From Mycobacterium sp. ACS1612 (GTDB lineage Bacteria > Actinomycetota > Actinomycetes > Mycobacteriales > Mycobacteriaceae): 64,000 bases of DNA. The notes under the pieces were generated by a model. It worked only from the letters and a program-made list of their open reading frames with translations, ran no database searches and had not been told where the DNA came from. The stretch covers positions 1-64,000 of the forward strand of contig NZ_LZHZ01000001.1 in assembly GCF_001667505.1 (NCBI RefSeq). The letters run 5' to 3'. The translations under genes were made by a program, and so were the position numbers. Positions 55,740 through 64,000 of this stretch are shown in pieces. Each line of letters starts with the position of its first letter. Position 1 is the first letter of the stretch.

Positions 55740-56210
55740 TCAGCCCAACTCGTAGTCCTCGCGGGAGACCTGGAAGAAGTGACCGGTGGCTGTGTCGGTG
55801 CATGTCACACCGGACTGCTCACTGGCACAAGTAATCCGGCCCAACGACTGGGTCTGCCCGTAGTCGAGTGTCTTCAGACCATCCCGGTGCAACGCACTGA
55901 CGCCCTCGTAGCATCCGAGGCTGCCCGAGTTGCCTCCGCTGACGTAGAACTGCAAACCTCCGAAGGTAAAGTCGCACGCCCGGCCTTCCGGGCCGCGGGT
56001 GGATGCAGGTACCGCCCACACGTGTTCGCGGACTTCGCAACTCGCGCCAGAGCCGTTCCCGTAGATGTCGCAGACGATGTTCCCCGACGGCGTCACGAAT
56101 TCGGCGCTCGGAGGGATGTCGCCACCGCCGCCGCAGGCGTTCGCGACGGCCGCAGCGGGCAGCGCCGCCGCGGCCGCGATCGACAGCGCGGCAAGCAGTT
56201 TGGTCTTCAT
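55740..56210 (-). CDS. exported DUF6636-like protein
   Basis: 156-residue predicted exported protein. Clear signal peptide (KTKLLAALSIAAAAALPAAAVA, cleaved near residue 23). The mature domain has FVTPSGNIVCDIY, several conserved Cys pairs and ITCASEQSGVTCTDTATGHFF at the C-terminus, a pattern common in mycobacterial small secreted proteins (DUF6636 type). Start ATG 56210 with GAGAGGGA upstream. Function unknown. First of three small exported-protein genes in a row on this strand. Confidence 0.8.
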   Translation of the reverse strand: MKTKLLAALSIAAAAALPAAAVANACGGGGDIPPSAEFVTPSGNIVCDIYGNGSGASCEVREHVWAVPASTRGPEGRACDFTFGGLQFYVSGGNSGSLGCYEGVSALHRDGLKTLDYGQTQSLGRITCASEQSGVTCTDTATGHFFQVSREDYELG

Positions 56211-56294
56211 GATCGTCCCTCTCCGGAATGTGTTGGTCCCCAGAGTGGACTGGACGTCTTGGCGGATCCTTGGTGCGAATCCGCGGATTTCAAA

Positions 56295-56843
56295 TCAGCG
56301 CGGGACCATCATGCCGCCGGATCCCATCATCGGCCCCATAATGGCCGGCATCCCGTCGCGGACGAATCCGGTGACCTCGCGGGCATGTTCGCGGATTGCT
56401 CGAATGATGACAGGATCCTCGGCGGTCTCTTCAGCGATGACCCCGGTCGGAATGAGGGTGAGCTGGCGGCGGTACTCGTCGGCGGCACGGAAGAGCGTCG
56501 GCAGGCTCTGGCTCATGCACATCACCTCCGTTCCGTTTCCCAGCCGCGAGTACATGGCCGATACATGCGCCTGAAGTCGTGCGACCAAGTCCGGCGATGT
56601 CGATTCCGTGGTCGTGCGGACGCCGCCCGGGATCTCCTCGACAACGCGGTTGATCTCGGCATGGCGGCTGAACATCTCCATGTACGTCCGCATGTCGGCC
56701 GGGTCGACGCCCATCATTTCGCCGCCCGGCCCGTCGGCGAGCTGCGCCTGCGGCACGGCCGAGCGGCGTGCGAACTCGAGACCAAGCACACCGGCTACCG
56801 CCAGTGTTCCGAACGCTGCGAGCGCTACCCGTCGGGTCGTCAT
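56295..56843 (-). CDS. exported Met-rich helical protein
   Basis: 182-residue protein. N-terminus TTRRVALAAFGTLAVAGVLG is a signal or anchor with an RR pair, not a perfect Tat motif. The mature part is helical (EEIPGGVRTTTESTSPDLVARLQAHVSAMYSR, core VARLQAHVSAMYSRL) and unusually Met-rich, with GGEMMGVDPADM, MEMF, VMCMS, PAIMGPMMGSGGMM. The Met and His content (HAEINRVVEE, QAHVS) suggests possible copper or other soft-metal binding. Start ATG 56843; open frame to 56942 overlaps neighbour. No family recognised with certainty. Confidence 0.65.
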   Translation of the reverse strand: MTTRRVALAAFGTLAVAGVLGLEFARRSAVPQAQLADGPGGEMMGVDPADMRTYMEMFSRHAEINRVVEEIPGGVRTTTESTSPDLVARLQAHVSAMYSRLGNGTEVMCMSQSLPTLFRAADEYRRQLTLIPTGVIAEETAEDPVIIRAIREHAREVTGFVRDGMPAIMGPMMGSGGMMVPR

Positions 56844-56923
56844 CACTTGAGGGTCCCGCTGGTCAAACCTCGCGCGGTAGGGACCTTCTGCCCTCAACCT
56901 GAGTGCTTGGGAACCCGATCCGA

Positions 56924-57286
56924 TCAGGTGACCCGCGTCCACGGTTCACAGTTGTGCGACTCGAAGGCCTGCACCGTGGTGTTTATGGTGACGTACATCG
57001 GCCCAACCGACATATTCGTCGCGACGACATGGTCCTTGTTCGCATCGGGCGTGCTGTAGGTGAACCACAGGCACATCGAATCCTCTGTCGGCACATCGTT
57101 TATCAAGATCTGCCACGTCGATGCGGTCCCCTCCGTGTGGTACAGGCCCGGCGCGATATCCGGCCCGACCCGGAAGAACCCTTCACCGGGTATGGGGTCC
57201 ACGGGATCCGCACCGGCCGGGGACGCGAACGCGATCGCGGCCCCGACGGCGACCAATCCGACCGCCACGCGGTTCTCGATACCCAT
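56924..57286 (-). CDS. small exported protein of unknown function
   Basis: 120-residue predicted secreted protein. Signal peptide MGIENRVAVGLVAVGAAIAF then SPAGADP (cleavage near residue 26). Mature region GEGFFRVGPDIAPGLYHTEGT..STWQILINDVP is the pattern seen in mycobacterial secreted proteins with an 'APGxYxT' beta-domain. Two Cys (MCLWF, HNCEPW). ATG 57286 selected because the signal peptide begins there. Function unknown. Confidence 0.75.
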   Translation of the reverse strand: MGIENRVAVGLVAVGAAIAFASPAGADPVDPIPGEGFFRVGPDIAPGLYHTEGTASTWQILINDVPTEDSMCLWFTYSTPDANKDHVVATNMSVGPMYVTINTTVQAFESHNCEPWTRVT

Positions 57287-57479
57287 CCCGGAAGTATTAC
57301 GCGCTTGCGTCGCTACCGATCCCAATTCCGGTTGGATTCAAACGCCCATCTCTGCTGGTCGTGGGCGGTGCCCACCTGCACAAGGACAGCATCACCTCTC
57401 GGTCGTGGTTGCCGACGGAATGCCGTTTGTCTTCGACGGGTTCGACCTCACCGGTATGAAAGGCTCGAGCGGATTCCGG

Positions 57480-59012
57480 TCAACGCCAACGACTAGTGCG
57501 CGTGGCCGTGACCGGATCAAGACCGAAGACGTGGACGGGGGCTGATTTGCCTTTCAGGGCGTGGGCGCCTCGGTCGGTCAGTCCGTGCGGTGGGATAACC
57601 ATGGCGTCGAGGGTGTTCCGGGTGAGCAGGATGGCGTCAGCGGTGGTCTTGGTGAGCTGCTCGACACGGGCGGCGACATTGGTGGTGTCACCAATCAACG
57701 TGAACTCCAGATGGCCTGCTCCGCCGATGGTGCCGGCGATCACCACGCCGGTGTTGATCCCGATCCCGATCCGAAGCTCTCCCCCGAATCGGTCGGCGAC
57801 GAGTCGGTGTATCAGCACCGCGGCGCCGACCGCGGCCCCGGCATGGTCGGCGAGATCGGCGGGGGCGCCGAAAACTGCGAGGGCGCCGTCGCCAAGAAAC
57901 TTGTTGACATGCCCACCGGCGTCAACGACAGCGGGCACGACAATTTCGAACAATGCGTTCAGCCGCGCGACGACATCCTCGGCCGGGTTGGCCTCGGCGA
58001 ACGGCGTGAAATCGCGGATGTCGACGAACACCACCGTCACCTCACGGCGCTCACCGGTGAACACATCGTCACCCTGCTCGAGCAGCCGCGTCGCCAACGC
58101 TGGATCGACGTACGTGCCGAAGGCGGTCTGAAGCCGTTGTCGCTCAGCTAAACCCGCCTGCATCCGATTGAACGACGCTGCCAGCGCACCGAGGTCGTCG
58201 TCCTGAACCACCGGCAGACGCTGCGAATAATCCTCCGCTGCAACACGTTCAGTCCCCTCAGCGAGATCGCGAAGGGGTCTCAACGACGGTGCGATGAGTT
58301 GGCCGACAGTGATGGGCAACGCCAACGCCGTCCACCCACACGCGGTCGCGGCTATGGCCAGCACCGGAAATTGCGTGGATCGGTTCAACACTATTGCCAG
58401 CAGCGCTCCCCCGACGGCAAAGGTGAAAATGGCGCCCAGAATCGCAAGGTTCAACCACGCGGCAAAGGTCGGACGAGAGCGCGGAAGCGCGTCACCGATG
58501 GCGGTGTCTCCTGCGAGTGCCGCTCTGGCGGGCCGCAACATTCCCTGCACCGAAGTGTGTAAACCCATCAGCGCCATGGCAATTCCCAAGGCAGCGCCTA
58601 AGATGCCGTATTCGATCAGCCGCGGTCCGCTCACCGTCGAGAACGCTCCGACACCCACCAACAGCATGGCCGTCCAAACGGGTTGGAACCACAACGCCCG
58701 TACACCTGCCGCGCGAGTCCAGGTGTATGTGTCTTTCAACGCCTTCGCGCGGTCGACGTCGTAACCGGCCGCCCACCGCTGGACCAGGCGGAATCGGGGG
58801 CTACCGGGGAGAATCACCACATACGCGTCTACCACCACGGCGGCCATGGTGAAGACGATGGCTTCGACGTAGTGACTTGACCGCTCGAAGGCGACGACCA
58901 CCGACGACAAGAGAACGTACGACAGCAGCATGGGGAGGAAAATGAGTGCGGAGATCGCCCAGGAGTATTTCGGCCCGTACCGATCCCACGCCCATTGCCA
59001 AATGCGATCCAT
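57480..59012 (-). CDS. membrane class III adenylate/guanylate cyclase, copy B
   Basis: 510-residue cyclase with N-terminal membrane region (about six hydrophobic segments to residue 250), HAMP-like linker (LRDLAEGTERVAAEDYSQRL), and a class III catalytic domain: VFVDIRDFTPF (metal Asp), KFLGDGALAVFG, and FTLIGDTTNVAARVEQL with transition-state residues. It is a close paralogue of the neighbouring copy A. ATG 59012 lies only 8 bp downstream of a terminator hairpin, and GTG 59027 lies inside it. The last codons use the groEL1-tail repeat in another frame (VTATRTSRWR). Confidence 0.9.
   Translation of the reverse strand: MDRIWQWAWDRYGPKYSWAISALIFLPMLLSYVLLSSVVVAFERSSHYVEAIVFTMAAVVVDAYVVILPGSPRFRLVQRWAAGYDVDRAKALKDTYTWTRAAGVRALWFQPVWTAMLLVGVGAFSTVSGPRLIEYGILGAALGIAMALMGLHTSVQGMLRPARAALAGDTAIGDALPRSRPTFAAWLNLAILGAIFTFAVGGALLAIVLNRSTQFPVLAIAATACGWTALALPITVGQLIAPSLRPLRDLAEGTERVAAEDYSQRLPVVQDDDLGALAASFNRMQAGLAERQRLQTAFGTYVDPALATRLLEQGDDVFTGERREVTVVFVDIRDFTPFAEANPAEDVVARLNALFEIVVPAVVDAGGHVNKFLGDGALAVFGAPADLADHAGAAVGAAVLIHRLVADRFGGELRIGIGINTGVVIAGTIGGAGHLEFTLIGDTTNVAARVEQLTKTTADAILLTRNTLDAMVIPPHGLTDRGAHALKGKSAPVHVFGLDPVTATRTSRWR
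57493..57511. repeat. groEL1-tail repeat, copy R3 (19 bp)
   Basis: CTAGTGCGCGTGGCCGTGA is identical to R2 (59066-59084) and differs at one base from the genuine groEL1 end (60753-60771). Here it is read out of the groEL frame as the C-terminus of cyclase B. Confidence 0.85.
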
Positions 59013-59020
59013 GCCGAAAG

Positions 59021-59050
59021 AAAACACCCCCGGCCTGATGACCGGGGGTG
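59021..59050 (-). terminator. terminator T2, duplicate of the groEL1 terminator
   Basis: CACCCCCGG (59025-59033) pairs with CCGGGGGTG (59042-59050); read leftwards it is followed by TTTT. Stem is nearly identical to T1 after groEL1, with a different loop. It stands immediately before cyclase B. Confidence 0.8.
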
Positions 59051-59065
59051 GTTCGTCAGAAACTG

Positions 59066-59101
59066 CTAGTGCGCGTGGCCGTGATGACCGTGGTGGTGAA
59101 T
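59066..59101 (-). repeat. duplicated groEL1 His-rich tail fragment (copy R2)
   Basis: On the minus strand these 36 bp encode [11 protein letters not shown] and a stop, matching the GroEL1 C-terminus [15 protein letters not shown]. The fragment is untranslated, 9 bp after the cyclase A stop, and is followed by terminator T2 exactly as groEL1 is followed by T1. The R2 19-mer is 59066-59084. Confidence 0.85.
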
Positions 59102-59110
59102 GTAAGCCCG

Positions 59111-60625
59111 TCAGCGAGTCATCGCTGGGTCGAGTCCGAAGACCTGGGTGGCCGCGGACTTGCCTTTCAACGCATGCACTCCCCGATCAACTAGCCCTGC
59201 TGGCCAAATAGCCAGCGCTTCGACAGATTGGGCGGTCAGAAGGATGGCGTCACCAATGTTTTTGGTGAGTTGCTCGACGCGGGCCGCGACGTTGACGGTG
59301 TCACCGATCAACGTGAACTCCAACTTGCTTCCGCCACCAATAGTGCCAGCGATCACCTTACCGGTGTTGATCCCGATGCCGATCCGAAGCTCACCGCCGA
59401 ATCGCTCGGCGACGAGGCGGTGAATCAGCACGGCGGCGCCCACCGCGGCGTCGGCATGATCCGCGAGATCGTTTGGAGCGCCGAAGACGGCCAGCGCGCC
59501 GTCGCCGAGAAACTTGTTGACGTGCCCTCCGGCGTCGACCACCGCCGGCACCACGATCGCGAACAAGGAGTTGAGCCGGGCTACGGTGTCCTCCGCGGTG
59601 TGCGACTCGGCGAACGGGGTGAAGTCGCGGATGTCGATGAACATCACCGTCACCTCGCGGCGCTCGCCGGTGAACACGTCGTCGCCCTGCTCGAGGAGCC
59701 GCGCGGCGAGAGCGGGGTCGACGTAGGTGCCGAATGCCGCCTGAAGTCGTTGCCGCTCAGCCAATCCCGCCTGCATGCGGTTGAAGGACGCCGCCAGCAC
59801 TCCGAGATCGTCGTCCTGAACCACCGGCACGCGCCTGCCGTAATCACCGACCGCGACACGTTCGGTTCCCTCCGCGAGATCACGAATCGGCCGCATCGAC
59901 GGTGAGAAACCGACGCCGACGGCTAGCGGGATTCCGAACCCGACTGTCAACGCACTGCCGATCCCGAGGAACAGTAATGGCTGCGGGCTGGCCCCAACGA
60001 TCGCGGCAACCAACATCGCACTGTCGACGGAGAAGACGAACGCAGTCCCCAGGACCGTCATGTTTGACCACGCGGCGATCGTCGGGCGAGCGCGGGGTAA
60101 GGAGTCCCCGATGCTTGTGTCGCCAGCGATCGCGATCCGTGCCGGCCGAGCTGTCGCCTCCAACATGCTGTGCACACTGATGAGATACGTCATAGTTCCG
60201 ACCACGGCGCCCAGCACCCCGTACTGGGCAAGTCGCCCAACGCCCGCTCCGGCGATTGCACCGACGATCACCGACATCAGGGCGAAGGAGACCGCGGCTA
60301 ACCACAGCACCCGAAAAACCGCGCTCCGAGCGAAGCTGTATGTGGCCTCCAGCGCTGTTGCCCGATCGACGTCGTGGCCGGCCGCCCATTGCTCGACTGG
60401 GCGGTAGCGCTTGCCGTCGGCGAAAGCCGCGTACAAATTCAGCGCCAGCAGGGCGACGAGGGTGACCACGGCTGCCTCGACGTAGTGACGGGAGCCTTCA
60501 ACAGCGACGATGAGGAACGACCAGAATAGGTAGATCGGCAATCCTGCTGGCAATATGACGGCCAGACCCGCCCAGCGATGTCTCGCTCCAAACCGGTTCC
60601 ACGCCCACTGCCAGATGCGTTCCAT
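59111..60625 (-). CDS. membrane class III adenylate/guanylate cyclase, copy A
   Basis: 504-residue paralogue of copy B with the same architecture: start MERIWQWAWNRFG, six hydrophobic segments to about 250, HAMP-like RDLAEGTERVAVGDYGRRV, catalytic domain with MFIDIRDFTPF, KFLGDGALAVFGAP, and FTLIGDTVNVAARVEQL. It makes cAMP from ATP (or cGMP from GTP); the exact substrate specificity needs the purine-binding residues, not resolved here. It lies between groEL1's terminator T1 and the R2 fragment; start ATG 60625 is about 80 bp after T1, leaving room for its own promoter. Confidence 0.92.
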   Translation of the reverse strand: MERIWQWAWNRFGARHRWAGLAVILPAGLPIYLFWSFLIVAVEGSRHYVEAAVVTLVALLALNLYAAFADGKRYRPVEQWAAGHDVDRATALEATYSFARSAVFRVLWLAAVSFALMSVIVGAIAGAGVGRLAQYGVLGAVVGTMTYLISVHSMLEATARPARIAIAGDTSIGDSLPRARPTIAAWSNMTVLGTAFVFSVDSAMLVAAIVGASPQPLLFLGIGSALTVGFGIPLAVGVGFSPSMRPIRDLAEGTERVAVGDYGRRVPVVQDDDLGVLAASFNRMQAGLAERQRLQAAFGTYVDPALAARLLEQGDDVFTGERREVTVMFIDIRDFTPFAESHTAEDTVARLNSLFAIVVPAVVDAGGHVNKFLGDGALAVFGAPNDLADHADAAVGAAVLIHRLVAERFGGELRIGIGINTGKVIAGTIGGGSKLEFTLIGDTVNVAARVEQLTKNIGDAILLTAQSVEALAIWPAGLVDRGVHALKGKSAATQVFGLDPAMTR

Positions 60626-60704
60626 GTCCGGAGACTAGAGACCGAGCGCTCACCCTTCTGCGGATTGCCAAAGCAGCACATCGGTACGCGCGAGTCTGCT
60701 TACC

Positions 60705-60738
60705 AAAACACCCCCGGCTTAACAGGACCGGGGGTGTT
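60705..60738 (-). terminator. terminator T1 of the groES-groEL1 operon
   Basis: AACACCCCCGG (60707-60717) pairs with CCGGGGGTGTT (60728-60738), 10-nt loop, T-run on the minus strand (AAAA on plus at 60705-60708). It lies 15 bp after the groEL1 stop. Confidence 0.9.
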
Positions 60739-60752
60739 TCGTGTCGAACTAT

Positions 60753-62439
<1,687 letters not shown>

Positions 62440-62450
62440 GACACGAGTGC

Positions 62451-62753
62451 CTACTTGTTGACGACAGCCAGTACGTCGCGGGCCGACAGGATCAGGTACT
62501 CCTCGCCGTTGTACTTGATCTCGGTGCCGCCGTACTTGCTGTAGATGACGACGTCGCCCTCGGAGACGTCCAGCGGAATCCGCTTCTCGCCGTCCTCATC
62601 CCAGCGGCCCGGGCCAACTGCGACGACGGTGCCTTCTTGCGGCTTCTCCTTGGCGGTGTCGGGGATGACCAGACCGGACGCGGTCGTGGTCTCGGCCTCG
62701 TTGGCCTGTACGAGGATCTTGTCCTCGAGTGGCTTGATGTTCACGCTCGCCAC
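62451..62753 (-). CDS. groES: co-chaperonin GroES (Hsp10)
   Basis: 100-residue Gro[31 protein letters not shown] (mobile loop, core [12 protein letters not shown]), [15 protein letters not shown], and [22 protein letters not shown]. It caps GroEL rings. GTG start at 62753 with GGAGG 8 nt upstream; the frame runs upstream through the promoter region. First gene of the heat-shock operon, with a CIRCE element about 135-160 bp upstream. Confidence 0.97.
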   Translation of the reverse strand: MASVNIKPLEDKILVQANEAETTTASGLVIPDTAKEKPQEGTVVAVGPGRWDEDGEKRIPLDVSEGDVVIYSKYGGTEIKYNGEEYLILSARDVLAVVNK

Positions 62754-62887
62754 GATGGAGCCCTCCAGTAGTTCGGGTTGTTGATCCGGAGCCAACCCCC
62801 GGATGCCAGCATTACAGGTGTTCGGCATGCGTCCGCGCCCTCGCGCCGTCGTCGCGGGTGCCGGAGCAGGGTTTGGCCGCGTGCCAC

Positions 62888-62914
62888 CTAGCACTCTATA
62901 CAGGAGAGTGCTAG
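62888..62914. promoter_or_regulatory. CIRCE element (HrcA operator) of groES-groEL1
   Basis: CTAGCACTC (62888-62896), 9-bp spacer, GAGTGCTAG (62906-62914) is a near-perfect CIRCE (TTAGCACTC-N9-GAGTGCTAA). The right arm continues into a further TAGCACTC half-site (62912-62919). HrcA binding here represses the chaperonin operon until heat shock. Confidence 0.93.
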
Positions 62915-62934
62915 CACTCAAGGTCCCCCCGGTA

Positions 62935-63390
62935 CTAACGGTCAAAGTCGCGGGGGTCGAACATCAGGTGGGCGGAGATGTCGCCGATCATCTCGACGTC
63001 GACCTGGCGCCCGGTGAAGTACCAACCGTCATCGTCGCAGGTGAAGGTGTCGAAATAGCGGCCGACCACGATCGGCTGCAGCGGCACGGTCTCGGTGTTC
63101 TGGACGACGCAGAAGGTCGACCTTGCGGTGGCTGTTCGCTCGTCGCTGATCTCGACAATCGGGTTGAGCACGAGGTGCCGGGTGCGCGGTGTGTTGCCGT
63201 GACTGGGATGGCGACGGGTCGTCGCGCCGAACAGCTTGGCGATGTCCTCGGCGCCCGACGTCGATGCCGACCTGGTGCCTGCGAAAGTTGCCCGGGCCAG
63301 CAACCGGCCCACACCGTCGAAGTCTCCTGCGTCGATCAGCTCGGCGTAACGATAGAGCAATTCGATGATGGCGAGCTTGTCCTCGATCAA
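62935..63390 (-). CDS. SnoaL/NTF2-like small protein
   Basis: 151-residue NTF2-fold protein: [31 protein letters not shown] opens the cone-shaped barrel (core [18 protein letters not shown]), and [19 protein letters not shown] near the C-terminus closes it. Family members are small hydratases, isomerases or dioxygenase-like subunits; no catalytic residues are decisive. TTG start at 63390 overlaps the tsaD stop (TTGA), so it is translated with tsaD. In M. tuberculosis groES and tsaD are neighbours without this gene, as far as recalled. Confidence 0.75.
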   Translation of the reverse strand: MIEDKLAIIELLYRYAELIDAGDFDGVGRLLARATFAGTRSASTSGAEDIAKLFGATTRRHPSHGNTPRTRHLVLNPIVEISDERTATARSTFCVVQNTETVPLQPIVVGRYFDTFTCDDDGWYFTGRQVDVEMIGDISAHLMFDPRDFDR

Positions 63391-64000
63391 GCCACTTGTC
63401 CTTTCACCACCGGTAGCCCTGGGTCGCTGGCCGCGTCGAGCGGCGACGGCGACGCCCCCGCCGCGATCAGATGCGCAGCGAACGACGCGATCATCGCACC
63501 GTTGTCGGTGCACAGCCGCGGTCGCGGGATCCGCAGCGTCAACCCGTTGGCTCCGCACCGCTGGTGGGCCAGCTCACGCAGTCGCGAGTTCGCGGCCACC
63601 CCGCCCGCGATCAGCAGCGTCGACACGTTCAGTTCTTTCGCCGCGCGCACCGCCTTGAGCGTCAGCACGTCGGCCACCGCCTCCTGGAAGCCGGCCGCCA
63701 CGTCGGCCTGCGGGGCGTCGGGGTGACTCTCCACATACCTCGCGACAGCGGTCTTCAGCCCCGAGAAACTGAACGCGTACGGGTCGTCGCGTGGCCCGGT
63801 CATGCCACGCGGGAACACGATAGCGTCGCGATCACCCGTGCGCGCCAGGTCGTCGAGCACCTTCCCGCCGGGATAACCAAGCCCGAGCAGCCGGGCGACC
63901 TTGTCGTACGCCTCCCCCGCGGCGTCGTCGACGGTGCTGCCGAGTTCGACGATCGGCTCGCCCAGCGACCGCACGTGCAGCAGGTTGGTGTGCCCGCCGG
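63387..64000 (-). CDS. tsaD: tRNA threonylcarbamoyladenosine transferase TsaD, C-terminal part (5' end beyond window)
   Basis: 3' portion of TsaD (Gcp, Rv3419c). The frame enters from beyond base 64000 with [15 protein letters not shown], matching the ASKHA-fold SGGHT motif, then [22 protein letters not shown] and SFSGLKTAV. It transfers threonylcarbamoyl to A37 of ANN-decoding tRNAs with TsaB/TsaE. The internal GTG at 63974 is not its start. Overlaps the NTF2-like gene at its 3' end. Confidence 0.95.
   Translation of the reverse strand, partial: GGHTNLLHVRSLGEPIVELGSTVDDAAGEAYDKVARLLGLGYPGGKVLDDLARTGDRDAIVFPRGMTGPRDDPYAFSFSGLKTAVARYVESHPDAPQADVAAGFQEAVADVLTLKAVRAAKELNVSTLLIAGGVAANSRLRELAHQRCGANGLTLRIPRPRLCTDNGAMIASFAAHLIAAGASPSPLDAASDPGLPVVKGQVA

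Overview
The window is about 67% GC chromosomal DNA from a mycobacterium, most likely an environmental, fast-growing Mycolicibacterium-type species. The main evidence is gene order. From about 6.9 kb to the right edge it follows, with gaps and insertions, the M. tuberculosis Rv3361c-Rv3419c segment: the mfpA quinolone-resistance conservon, trmL-like tRNA methylase, nitroreductase, dnaE2, htdY, acrA1, iunH, imuB-imuA', guaA, choD, guaB3, guaB2, DUF5319, rsdA-sigD, whiB3, groEL1, groES, tsaD. I saw no rRNA, tRNA, insertion sequence, prophage or CRISPR array. These locus equivalences come from recognising the proteins, not from a database search.

Layout. 0-2 kb: 3' part of an FHA-ABC exporter (Rv1747 type). 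2-6.9 kb: accessory redox genes (acyl-CoA-dehydrogenase-type flavoprotein, F420-type reductase, TetR regulator, PNPOx-fold protein, amidohydrolase, small exported protein). 6.9-11.7 kb: the mfp operon (sensor kinase, roadblock, DUF742, small GTPase, MfpA). 11.9-20.2 kb: methyltransferase and trmL with nearly abutting divergent starts, nitroreductase, an exported clan-A glycosidase-like protein, SOS-controlled dnaE2, and a USP gene with DosR-like boxes. 20.3-28.8 kb: a second USP gene, lipid genes htdY and acrA1, iunH, ohr-ohrR with a palindromic operator, and the SOS-controlled imuA'-imuB pair.

29-34.1 kb: a tightly coupled five-gene oxidative cluster (esterase, SDR, diiron-like ExxH protein, Baeyer-Villiger monooxygenase, MerR-type regulator). 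34.1-37.2 kb: guaA and a PucR regulator. 37.4-42.2 kb: divergent from PucR, a translationally coupled cluster of amino-acid permease, two SDRs, agmatinase-type ureohydrolase and polysaccharide-deacetylase-type hydrolase, probably for an uncharacterised guanidino or ureido compound. 42.2-52.7 kb: DedA, PhoU, hydrolase, lipoprotein, choD, guaB3, guaB2, DUF5319, rsdA-sigD. 53-57.3 kb: whiB3 with terminator, OsmC, ThrE-type exporter, a cupin remnant, and three small exported proteins.

57.5-64 kb: two tandem class III adenylate cyclase paralogues, groEL1, groES with a CIRCE operator, an NTF2-like gene, and the 3' part of tsaD. The clearest structural surprise is here. A 19-bp segment encoding the groEL1 histidine-rich tail occurs three times, and the groEL1 terminator twice, interleaved with the two cyclases: the footprint of a tandem duplication anchored in the chaperonin gene. 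The most plausible undescribed pathways are the PucR/ureohydrolase cluster and the MerR/diiron/BVMO cluster.
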